A stretch of 64,000 nucleotides of DNA from Toxoplasma gondii ME49 (Eukaryota > Apicomplexa > Conoidasida > Eucoccidiorida > Sarcocystidae), in contig NC_031476.1 in the NCBI RefSeq assembly GCF_000006565.2, positions 5,765,900 through 5,829,899 of the forward strand, written 5' to 3'. Positions 48,108-58,900 of the stretch are shown piece by piece. A program made the translations under genes and the position numbers. How positions within the stretch are numbered: position 1 is the first letter of the stretch; every line of letters begins with the position of its first letter. Below the pieces are notes generated by a model, which was given only the letters and a program-made list of their open reading frames with translations, searched no databases and was not told the origin of the DNA.

Positions 48108-50330
48108 TCATGGAGCCGCTCTCGCCTCTCCGTCGTCGCCGTCTCCCTTCACAGCTCCGCCTACCGCATTTGACGACGGCGTTGTCATACATAACTGCTT
48201 GAGGTCTCCGAAAGACACGTCGGCGTGGAGCCGAAGACAGAGGCATTTCCACTGGAGCATGCAGCTACGATGGTCTCGCGAATGTTCGTGACTCCTCAGG
48301 ACTTCTGCGATGCCTTTCCACCGTCGAAAGCCGGTGGTCACCACGCTTTTAGACAACTGGGAAAACAACTTGCAGCAAAAGCAGTAGACCGCATCGCGAG
48401 TCCGGGAGTACACCAGCCAGCTTCTCCACAGCTTCTCACCCGACGGTAACGTGCGCCAGTAGTGCTGGCGACCGAACCGTCTCTGAGTGGCGTCGCGAGG
48501 GTACGGGAAATCGACGAGTTGAACAGGGCCTTTCTTCACGAGGCTCCATCGGAGTTCCTCGGTGATCTGTGAGGGCCACAGGGCCAGGTCGTCCAACTCG
48601 TCTTCGTCCTCAGGGGTCCCCGGCGACGCCCGCAAAGGCGCCAGCGCCGGGAAGCCCCCGTCATGGACCTGCTCATCCCGCCTTTCACGTGTGCACACAC
48701 AACGCGCGACGAGTCGGGGAGAACTGTGGGGCGACACCGGGCCTGGACCGGAGGACTGTCGCGGGAGTCTTGGAGGCGAAGACGGGCTCACCGAAGAGGT
48801 CACGCTCGACGCGTCATCCGAGACCGGCGAGAGAAACGGAGAAGGCGGAGAACAGCAGCTGCCGCCGCTCCCGTCGCCTCTCAAGCTCGAACAACAACTC
48901 GAGTGGCGGGTGCTACAGCTTCCGCAGCTCCCGTTCGAGCCCCCGCACGGCGAGAAGCAATCTATCAGGCGGTCTCGGCCTTCTGCGGTCGCTAGAGGCG
49001 AGAGCGGGGTGCCTGGACCGGTGAGGGACGGCAGCAACGGCCGCTGGGTAGAGCACTCATCTCCCATCGTGGCTCCCGCGCTTCGACACCGCTGTCCATC
49101 ACCTCCAGACTCTGCAGATCTGAGAACGTGGCTCACCGCGGCGCCGTCATCCCCCGCACCACTACTCCCTGTCGGCTCGATTCCGTGCGCGTGCCAGTTC
49201 ACATCAACTCTCTCTGCGCCATCTTTGTTTTCCAAGACATCCACCGCTTCGAGGCTGTCGTGGCTGCTCCCCCTGGTGCTCCTGTGACTGCGGCTCTCGT
49301 CCAGGAGCAGCCGCCACGACTCACGCAGTGTGCTTGCGCACGGAAGCCGTAGGCCGCACGAGGTCGGCGAAGTGGCAGCCGAGGGAGACGTCAGGCAAGG
49401 GCGGTGACCTTCATCTTCTTCACAGTCGTCTTCGTCTTCCTTTCCCGACTCCCGGCTGCTGACGCACCAGTTCCGCGTGCTGCTGTCGCTTCTTCCGCTT
49501 GCGTGGCAACTCGGAGACAGGAGCCTTTCTTGGTTCACCGGCAACCGTCTCTTCTCCTCGTCGGCTCCACTTGAACAGCAGTGCTTCTTACGCTCGCTTC
49601 CTCCCTCCACGCCCGAATCTTCTAGTATGTCACAGTGACGAGGTCGTTTCTGTCCTCCCGCGTCCTCGTCTGCGCCACACAGTGTCACCGAAGACCCGGC
49701 ACCTCTCTCTTCTGTCCAACAGACAAGCGCCCTAGCGCAACAGCAGCACCCGCCCCCTGTGGATGTTTCTGGTTGGCTCATGAGAGGAGACGAAGCGGAC
49801 AGGGTGCGAGCTTCATAGCGCGCAGACTCCTCTCGGATGGCCCTATTCAGGTCTTGCCAGTTTTCGTAGATCGCCTCGGAAGTTACTGTCGTCGAGAGGA
49901 AAGAGAACAGGGACGCAGGTTCTACGCGATTCTTCGCCAACAGTTCCCGCTTTCGCTTTCTCTTCTGAGCACCGGACAGCTGCTTCCTTCGCACCACCCC
50001 TTGCCCAGTTCCGGTTCCACTGGTGCTCGAGTTCGGACTGAAGGCAGTGCTGCCGCATCCCGTGCTGGAGGGACAAGTGGCCCCCGGTGTCAGTGTGTCC
50101 GCCGAAATCTCGCGCGACAGATCTGTGTGCAGCACCACATTCTGTTCGGGAGATACAAACGCGCACGGCCCTGTGACTGCGGCGAGACGAGACGAGAGCG
50201 CTTCTTCTTCCACGGCTGCGTACGCTGGAGTGGAGACCCTCGGAGAGGCTTCCAAGGGAGAAGAGGCCCCTCTCACCCGGAACGCCGAAAAGAACGAACA
50301 GACAGTTGACGAGACTGCTGCTGACATCAT
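48108..50330 (-). CDS. TTF-type zinc-finger protein related to hAT transposases
   Basis: Single open exon, 740 residues from the first ATG (50330; a second ATG follows at once). The frame extends upstream to 50423 only with a TTG, so a spliced 5' exon is possible. Residues about 118-130 carry LSGAQKRKRKREL, the basic motif that often precedes this finger in hAT-derived proteins. Residues about 601-695 form the TTF-type finger: FPYPRDATQRRFGRQHYWR, then WLVYSRTRDAVYCFCCKLF with Cys 650, 652 and 653, GFRRWKGI, and SHEHSRDH with His 681, 683 and 687. This follows the order seen in TTF fingers of hAT transposases and ZMYM-type host proteins. The long middle part is Ser/Gly/Cys-rich and low in complexity. 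I see no DDE/RNase-H core and no C-terminal hAT dimerisation domain, so it is not an active transposase. A DNA-binding role is inferred. Confidence 0.72.
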   Translation of the reverse strand: MMSAAVSSTVCSFFSAFRVRGASSPLEASPRVSTPAYAAVEEEALSSRLAAVTGPCAFVSPEQNVVLHTDLSREISADTLTPGATCPSSTGCGSTAFSPNSSTSGTGTGQGVVRRKQLSGAQKRKRKRELLAKNRVEPASLFSFLSTTVTSEAIYENWQDLNRAIREESARYEARTLSASSPLMSQPETSTGGGCCCCARALVCWTEERGAGSSVTLCGADEDAGGQKRPRHCDILEDSGVEGGSERKKHCCSSGADEEKRRLPVNQERLLSPSCHASGRSDSSTRNWCVSSRESGKEDEDDCEEDEGHRPCLTSPSAATSPTSCGLRLPCASTLRESWRLLLDESRSHRSTRGSSHDSLEAVDVLENKDGAERVDVNWHAHGIEPTGSSGAGDDGAAVSHVLRSAESGGDGQRCRSAGATMGDECSTQRPLLPSLTGPGTPLSPLATAEGRDRLIDCFSPCGGSNGSCGSCSTRHSSCCSSLRGDGSGGSCCSPPSPFLSPVSDDASSVTSSVSPSSPPRLPRQSSGPGPVSPHSSPRLVARCVCTRERRDEQVHDGGFPALAPLRASPGTPEDEDELDDLALWPSQITEELRWSLVKKGPVQLVDFPYPRDATQRRFGRQHYWRTLPSGEKLWRSWLVYSRTRDAVYCFCCKLFSQLSKSVVTTGFRRWKGIAEVLRSHEHSRDHRSCMLQWKCLCLRLHADVSFGDLKQLCMTTPSSNAVGGAVKGDGDDGEARAAP

Positions 50331-53300
50331 CGAGGAGAAACTGAGCAACTTCCACTGATGCGAGAAGGATACATGCAGGGATATCTCTGTGTCGCCAGTG
50401 GAGGCGCGGCCGCTCGCTGGCAACTAACTGCAGGGAGTTATGGATCTTCGGAGATACCCACCCACGCGATTCCCAAATAGAAAACTGGGAAGCGTCCACG
50501 GTTCTAAATTAGAAAACCGACGAAGGCGCCCACGACCCCGCTTTGTCTCGCAGCCTTCGTTTCGAGAGACGTCCAGAAAACCGGAAAAACTATAGGATGC
50601 TCAACCACGGAAAATACCCACAGGTGTGCCGCAGCTCGGTAGCGCTGGACGACGAGTCTCGTCCCCTGTCGCAATCCGCTCCGCGAGACCTCGTAGGCAG
50701 CTGCAGTTCTTGTCCCTCAAGGACAGTCGATATATGTAAAATCCTAAAAATGGACTACAGACATGTACGCGGTGGTCCGCTGCGATTCCTGCGACTCTCC
50801 CTCCGACATCGCCTCTGGCAACGAGCCGGGAAAACAATACAATACAGTCGGAGGAGATCCGTGAACACAGAAAGAGCGGCAGGACAGCGACCTTCACCTG
50901 CCCACCGTAAGATGCTAGTAGGTACGGAACGCACCGGTTCTGAGGGTTCATGTATTACTTCGCCACAAGAGAACGATTCCTGGAAAACAGTCCGAAACTG
51001 TTTACCTGCACAAAGTCCCCCCGTGCCATCCCTCGGACTGGTCCACGGACAGTTGCGGTTGATCGCCGAGTTCGGCGCTATCCCGGAGGATGTCAGTAAC
51101 ACGTTCTTTTCACCTCTAGCCGCGCTGGGGAACCTGACGACCCTTCCTCTGACATACACGCGGCGGCACTCACCGAGTGCAGCACAAAACATGACAGAAA
51201 CGGCCGGTCCCGGGCCAGTTTCTCGATGAAGTGATCTACGGAAAAGAGCGAAAACGGAAATGCGAAAGTGAGATCAAGGCCAATTCGGAAAGAGGACGAG
51301 ACACACCGAGGTCACCCTGGGAGAGAGGAATCTGGCCGTTTCGCCCGGCTTGTAAACCCTGTCTTCCAGCAGTCCTGGCCACCGGCGCGGCTCACCGGGG
51401 TGAGTTCAGCAATCTGGAGTGAATCCAGCGTTCCTTGATTGCCAACGAAAACCCCCAACGAAACGAAGCAGAAGTGACGGTAGGTATGAGGAGCCTCCGG
51501 CGAATCGGCTTGAGAACGCGCCTCCCTCTACCGGTCGTCTCTACGCCACACTCAGAAAATCCGGATTGTCCGCCGGGCCGGAAGAGACGCCGCCGACCAG
51601 TCCCCAACCGTTTCGCTGGCCCTCTGGCCTATCCAAAGGTGCGCAAGGGTCCCCCTCTCACTTACCACAGCAGGCTACCGGGGTCGACGCGCGGCAGAAA
51701 TTGTGCTGAGAGGCAGACGGGGACTTCACACGCGCGTCGAACCTATTCGGACCTACTCGGTTCCCTAGGAAAAACTTCGATGATCCTCCGGAACGCTGGA
51801 CAAACAATGACAGGCCAGTAGCTGACCGCCAAGGGACACCCCTGGAAGCCGTTTTCAGAGACGCGCTAGGACAATGAAGGGGATGCAGGAAGGAAAAACG
51901 AGAATCGTCGAGATTCGACCCCCAGTTTTGCTTCAACCACACGTTATAAACGCATTCTGGCCGCCGAAAATGCAAGACACGAAGGAGGTAGCTGCACAGC
52001 CGAGGCGGCAAAGAAACAACACTAGGGGACGTGCAGCAGCATAAGGCACAAGGTTTCGCTCTCTAAGGTCGGGCGTTGTGCAGGTGAAAGATGAATGGCA
52101 GCTCGTGGATTGACGCCCGTGTAGCCGTGACAACACAAAGCACTGTTGTTTGCGGAAATTCTTTTCAATCTAACCGCCGAAAGGTATTTCGCACGCGGTA
52201 GTCAGCCGGAGCTTCGACACCGCTTGTGAGTCTGTCTGTGTGTGTACGGTGGTGGTGAGTCCACAGGACATGGGTTTTGGCGGTTTACAAGTACCTGATG
52301 ATTACGAGGGAAAGAGGTGACCACCACAATCAGCACAACCTGGCAACTTCAGAGCGGCCGATAAAACCAGCTGGCATGGGTCGCGTTCTGCGGGAGGTCT
52401 GCGGGTGTGGTACGAGGGGGAGGCACGCCGCTGTCAGGAGTTCATGTGCTTGTTGTTTTAAGTTCACAGGAACGGGAAATGGAGATGAGGGCTGTCCGTT
52501 GTTGGCAACAAGGTGCAGGAGATGCGTACCGGCAAGGACAGAGACGGTTGGCAGCGCCAGCGGCGATCTGCTTGGTTGCACGGCCCGGTTGTGTAAATCC
52601 ACGTTGACACGACAGCAACAATTTCATTTCGGTGACGCGCAGCAGAGGGTAAAAACGAGCCGCTTCGACGGGCGTCTCACTTTCGATTCAAGGCATCATG
52701 TTCGCAAGTGAACAGATCGCAAAGGGATATCGACGGACGGAGGCGGGTCGAGCAGAAATTCATTAAAAACGATTGCAATAAGAGAATAAAGTTGTGTGCG
52801 GGGGTAGCGACATCGTGCAAGTGGAGGAGAGGGTGGGGGGGGGGGGAAGGAGAAATCAACAACGGCCATACATTTGGTTGCAATCTCGGATTTGTCTAGC
52901 GAATCTGACACTCTTGTCACTCGTCTTCGCCGCTGGACGAAGTAGCGGTGTACAACACCACACACTTCGGGCGCTCATGGCTCAAGACATCGTCAGATAG
53001 CGCTGCCTTGACAGTTGCAGAAGGAAAACTAAAAGTGAATCACCTCCGTGTATATTCTTCAGTGTGAGAGTGTAGATTGTATAGGATGAACGGGTGTATG
53101 CTGCAATCCCTGTTGCAACTGGGGAGGGTGACCGGGCTTACCATGCGGTCCCCAGCGTTTCTTTTCGCAGGCGAACTGGTGACCTGCGGGGGCCCCAGTG
53201 GTCGTCCAAAGGGGCCTCTGCCATTCTGCGGTGGGAGAGCTGCAGGATCGGGAGGAAGGGGCGGTACGAGAACAGGTCAATTTTCTCACAACAGCAGTGT

Positions 53301-55903
53301 TCTCCGTAGGAGATTGGCCTTTCTCTAGGACGTAGATGGATATGTTATATCTGCTCAGAAAGCGACTGGGCGTGATCGATTTACGCGCCGAAGGCCCCTA
53401 CGGCGCAGTGCCTGTCGAATTCGGCGACAAGCACCACTCGCTGTTTGAACAGATACCTGAGTGAGCAACGCGCAGTATAACATTTTGACAGCTGATGTGA
53501 GGATTAGCCTTGGGCGAGCGCGTTAAATCGCTGCAAATGGCTGTAAAGAGCACCACAGAAAAAGGGGGAACCAAAGTGGCGCCTAACGAAGCAGCACGGT
53601 TCTTGCAAGGGAGGTCTCATGAGGCATGCAGGCCAGCATCCGACCAGAGGTTTGCGGGTAGGAGTACGTCGATGCTATAATCTCTGGATTCTGTAAGAGG
53701 TAATTTTGAGGAGGCGCTCACTTCGGCATAAAATGAAGATGAACAACACGCGTAGTCAATTCTGGCGTACCCCTGCACTGCATGGTTTGAGGATGAAACA
53801 TCACCGGACAGCCACGTGGTTCTGCTGTGTTTTTACTTGACGATGATATACATTGTTAGCAGTGGCTCTCACACTTTAGAATAGTCGGATGTTATCAGTA
53901 TACACCGGGGGTAAAAAAGTGTTAAGTCCGTTGATGAACAGAAGCTAGGCCAATAAGAACTGAAACGTGGCACTCAGTACGAACTATCTGACAGCGTTTG
54001 ACCTCTCGTGAAGTGACACCGAGGTTTATTAACATGCTACCGAAAAAATGAAAAACACACTGATACAACCGTTACAGGAGTCTCATTTGGTGCAACGTTA
54101 CTTAGAAAGGGAGCATCAGCATAGTGTGGCCACTCAGAGACATCGTGTTCCGCGCGGCTGCAGCAGTGAAACACCTATAACGATTACGGCTTATTAGTAG
54201 AGGTAGTCCTGTGTCAATCAATACCATTATGTCAGCAAACATAGCACTGCAAGAAGCTCCATTGTGAAAATGTGGATTAGGCGAAACACACTGATCAGCC
54301 ACCGTAACTGTCTGCTGAACGGAACTGTGTAACTATGTGGTATAGAGCGGCAATATATATTCGTCGTATCAAAACAAATAGCCTTGAAGAAAGGGTCACT
54401 CAGATCATGTATTGTAATTGTCACATTATAAGTAGATATTGCCTGTGTACAAATGATCTGCGAACCGGAACTACAGGTCGGTTTAGTATGAGACAGAAGA
54501 TATATATGGTAAGAAACTCTCCCACTTTCGTAGAGCTCTGTGTTTCATCAACAAGCTTGACAGCAAGGTCCAGTAAATAAACCAACATTTTTGATTCCGG
54601 TGGGGCTGTTCTGGGACTCTCAGATGTCTGTTGTCACCAGGCGGTGTGCCAGCTAACTGCTGTAAGATTCCGTTGACGAAATGTATGGTTTCGAATGCGG
54701 TCATAGATGTATGCTTTTCTCCTTACTCTAGTATTTTAAAACATTACATCGGTTGCATAAATACTGCTTACTGAAATAACAAGGAAGACCGAAGATAGTA
54801 CGGCCCATTAATCACTATATTTGGCGAAATGTAACTTTTAGGATCCTTTGGCAGGTGTACTCCGGAGAGTTATGCCTGCTCTTTCGTTCTGATTTTATCA
54901 GAGACACGACAACAACGCACATAGACGAATGTGACATTCGCGACAGCATTGCACTAATGCCATGGTGTTGTACCCCACGAAAGTGTTCACAGATGTGGGG
55001 TAACTCTACCACTTAAATCCTCCTGTGGTAAATCCAGTGAAAAAAAGGTACCCTGAATTTCCCGCCGTACAAGCTCCTATGAAAATGGGACACTACAGAG
55101 CTTTAGCATCTCTTAAGAGGGTTACCAAGGCCGAGGGCCTTTTTCGACCTTCACTGAAATGGAAACTGTCGGGTGTAAACTAATCGACGACATTTCGTTC
55201 CGCGTACAGACAACCCTTTCGTAGAGGAAGAGTTCCGGATCAATGTGGTGATATAAGACAGATGCACGTTCCATTTTTGTATTGGTTGCTTTAGAATATA
55301 TTTATGTTAAGTTTTGTATATGACTGCAGTTGAATATTTTGCGTAACGAGACTCTTGCTTTCTCGTCACCTTTTTTTTCTTTTCCGTAAAGCGCGCGGGG
55401 GCATAGAAAGGTACGACCACATGTGTAGAACCTTTCCATTTGTGTTGGTATAGCTCATAGACGCAATCCCTTGTATTAATACGGCTATTTTCACTCACTG
55501 GAAGTTTTATCCACTTTTGGATGCATTTTTTGACACTGTACTAAAGGGTTGTCGCATCGTTCTTCCCCCTGTCCCGCTCTGGATGTTGATGCGCCCCTCT
55601 CTCCCAGACCCGACAAATAACGTTTCAAACTGGAGTCAAAACGAGTGGCATTGCAGACTCCTAGCTTTTTCCCAGTTCAGTGCAAAGAATTTCCGCTGTT
55701 CCCGCCGGTTATCCCCGATGCGGCTGCAGCAGGCTTTTGGATGGCCACATGCAATAAGGAACCCACAAAAGGGGCCAGCCCCCCAGTTTTCGTCGTGTGC
55801 ACACTTCATCCATTTGATTCGAAAGGTAATTGTGTACCTCAGGTCTGGAGGATCCGCAAGCTCCTGCGTGTCGCGGTGGACTTCATCTCTTAAGACCACG
55901 CCG
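50331..55903. other. Gene-poor region between the zinc-finger gene and DNAI7
   Basis: A 5.6-kb divergent spacer that should hold both promoters. An AGAGACG element at 50565-50571 lies about 235 bases upstream of the zinc-finger start; it matches the WGAGACG promoter motif reported in Toxoplasma, though such a short match can be chance. Frames at 50543-51229 and 51435-51821 are open but lack domains and begin with TTG or without context. From about 53.3 kb the sequence becomes AT-richer with only short frames. A 12-G run sits at 52835-52846. I recognise no RNA gene or organelle-derived fragment. Confidence 0.5.
52835..52846 (+). repeat. Run of twelve G flanked by further G-tracts
   Basis: GGGT precedes twelve uninterrupted G, followed by AAGGAG. 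It is a mononucleotide tract with the potential to form a G-quadruplex on the plus strand. It is not within a gene I can support. Confidence 0.85.
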
Positions 55904-58900
55904 ATGTCGTCCAGAGTAAAAGCGAAAAAAGCTATTAAAAATGAAGTCGAATACAAGGCGGCCCAACGTCGGACGGCCGAGATTGCAGCGGAAGCAGAGG
56001 CCCTGTGCAAGGGTAGAACAGCTTTAACTGTAGGAAGTGCCGAATGACGCTAGTACTATAGAGGCAATGTCGATGCACGGGCTGGTCCGTGGTCCTCGGT
56101 TTGGCGTGTTCCGCAGCGTCACAATCACCGTCCCCTTTGAGGATTTCATTTGACCGTCCAGGCCGAGCTAAATGTGTGTTCCACCGCAGCGGGGTTTGTT
56201 GGGCTCCAGCAGGGGAGTAAGATAAGTGACGATTTCTGCACTGCAGGTGCCACTCTCATTTACATCTCCGACGTGTAAGTGCTCCTTCGGACCGTTGTAA
56301 TCCGATAGTTTCACTTGATTCCAGGATACTTTGTTGACGTTTTCTTGATTCACGTCAACAAAATGCCTTCTAATGTCTTCACCACTTGAACACGAAAAAG
56401 GCATTAACTACATTTTAAGGACTCCATTTTCTCTTCTAATGAGTTTTTACAGGAGCAGATCGAACGCCGGAAAGAAATGTTAATCGAGATAGATCAGGAC
56501 GAACAGCAGCTTGCCATTGAACGTACAGCTTGCAAAGCTTTCCAGGAAAACTGTAGACGGCGTTGGGATATCATGAGTGAGACCGCCGCAAATGAAGAGG
56601 CCTGGAGCAACTTCTCTACATGCCAATGCTATCCGGAAGCAGACCGCGAAGCCGTGCTCACGACCTTCCTCTCTCACTGGCGAGCTCACGATGAAAGCAC
56701 GATGACTGATATTCTCTCCTCTTGTGCGTTAGCAGGCGAGTCACACCGCAGGCGCGCACGTAATGAAGTTTCGCAATAAGAACTTTCGTTCACGTCCAAG
56801 CTTTACAACGATCAACCTCCATCATCCATGGAAACAGTTATTGGATATATTTCGATGAATGTCGTCAAATTAGTTTTCCCTCGTTGTGCCTGCGTTATTA
56901 ACTATGCTGGACTCAAAGGCTGTCTGCAAGGTGGTCACATCATCGTCGTGCTACTTGGCGGTCCTCGTATCAGCCCTTCCGCTCATATTTCAGGCCAGCA
57001 GTGAAATGTCATGAAGCATTACCTACATGAGTACGTCGACATGCGTAAACGGTACCTGCGGACGCTAATGCAGCAGAATGATCCTCTGATGTTGACGTGT
57101 TTCCAACTTCCTATTGCTTCTAGATCTGGTGATGTCGAATGCGTTTTGGACAGTTCAGGCCGCATGCGTTTACAAGTTAAGGACTTGGAGTCTGTTGTTC
57201 TACGTTTCTTCTGTATCAACGTATTCTGATCTTCATTGCCACCCCTAAGACGCCTTTTAGAGGCGCCTTTTGCTTAGTTTTCAGAACAGAACGGAGAAGG
57301 CACGTGGGACGAATCTTTTCTGCGCTGGTGCGTGATCTCAGAGAAAATTGCTGACCGTTTAGTGGTCATGTGGTACAAGGCTACAAGTACGGATGACAAG
57401 AACAGGAGGACGTTTTGTCGGGAGTAAGCCGACAAATAGCCCGTCTATGTTGCAGGGGCCTGCACAGGAAAAATTCATGGTAACAGGGCACACGCCTGTG
57501 CTGCACTATATTTCAAAGATCTTCGTCACATATCCATTGGAAGATCCAATGCCATATCTGTCTGTGGCAACTATCAGCGGGGACCACCGTCCTACGACTT
57601 CTACCAGATATCTAGACGGATGAACTACACTCCCATGTTTCATCTTTCCCATGCCATAACTGCAACTTGATATGCCAGCAATGGAAAATAAACAAACAAA
57701 ACTCGCACGTTCTTTGATCTACAGCACATCAATCAAGTTCCCTGCCAACGCGTAGTAGCGGAGTGTGCTCAAGTGACAGGCATGCTGCACGGTCACCAAA
57801 ATATGGCATTTCTAAGTGAATGACGGTGAAGGATTCGATTAGAGCGACATTTTCTCTTCGTCTGTCGCTCGTCTCCTTAACACGGCTGTCTTGAAACGTG
57901 GCGTGGAACCTGTTAACCCACAACCCGCACCGCGGCACGTCTTCGTCCACAGCAATAGCTAAAGCACAATCGTGAACATTTATGTCGTTCTACGTTCTTT
58001 CAGGAGTTAGCTTGTCAGCCTCCCGTCCACGAATGAGGCAGATTGCTGATTTGTCACCTGTTCAGTCACTCTGACAGCAGGAGTGTTCAGCTGCTTGTTT
58101 TCTGCCGCCCCTCTGACAATGAACGCCCTGCATGTCTGTTAGTCTGCTCTTGTGTTTCACTGCACCTTTTATCAGATACGTCGCAAAAATGTTTGGCCTC
58201 TGTTTGGAGAAGATAGAGTCGTGCTTATCGCGGCTTCTGTAAGTTTCGGCAGAGTGTTATCTCCTCGCGCAGAGCCCCGCGCCTCCCTTAAAAAAACACT
58301 CCTCACGGATCAGCTGTCCGTACAGTTTCCATCGCCGTATTAGGCGCACACCTAGGAGAAATGAACGGCCACCTCCGCGCATGGAATGACGGGAACCCGA
58401 ATCACGTGAAGAGCGGACATCACGGTGCCATACTGTTTGGTAGCTTTAAATTGTTTGCTCAACTAGGTTGACCCCGTTAACTTCCTAATCGATATAACAG
58501 ACGCTATCGCCGGTACTGTATGAGGGAGCATCCACTGACTGCAAGTTAACATCTCGCTGTGCAATTTGCAGACAATGGTATGCTGAAGATGTGGTACAAA
58601 CCCGACTGGGCTGTTCTGTGTGGTCGTTCTGCTGGTTGTAAAGGTTCGTTGTCCCGAGTTGTTGCCCGGCTCACTGCCAACAGGTTTTACGTTGAGAAGT
58701 TTCCTGCTGCCAACAAACAAGAGGTTCAGACTACCTGGCAATCTGACGGGCAGTCTGTACGCATTGGCGTATGGGGCAGCATGAATGTTAAGGGCCTGCG
58801 GTGGGTATACCTGGCACAAAGTGGAGTCAAAGATTTTGCTGCAAGAAGCGGGTCAAGTTGCATAGTGATTTCATGGTAGCGGAGTGAGCCAAAATCTAGA

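Noticed and set aside
50543..51229. 228-codon plus-strand frame
   Set aside because: Starts with TTG, no domain, and lies in the upstream region of the minus-strand zinc-finger gene.
57011..57229. Open block MKHYLHEYVDMRKRYL as a DNAI7 exon
   Set aside because: Its frame has an in-frame TGA beside the only acceptor, and exon 2 joins 57285 in phase with better agreement to DNAI7.
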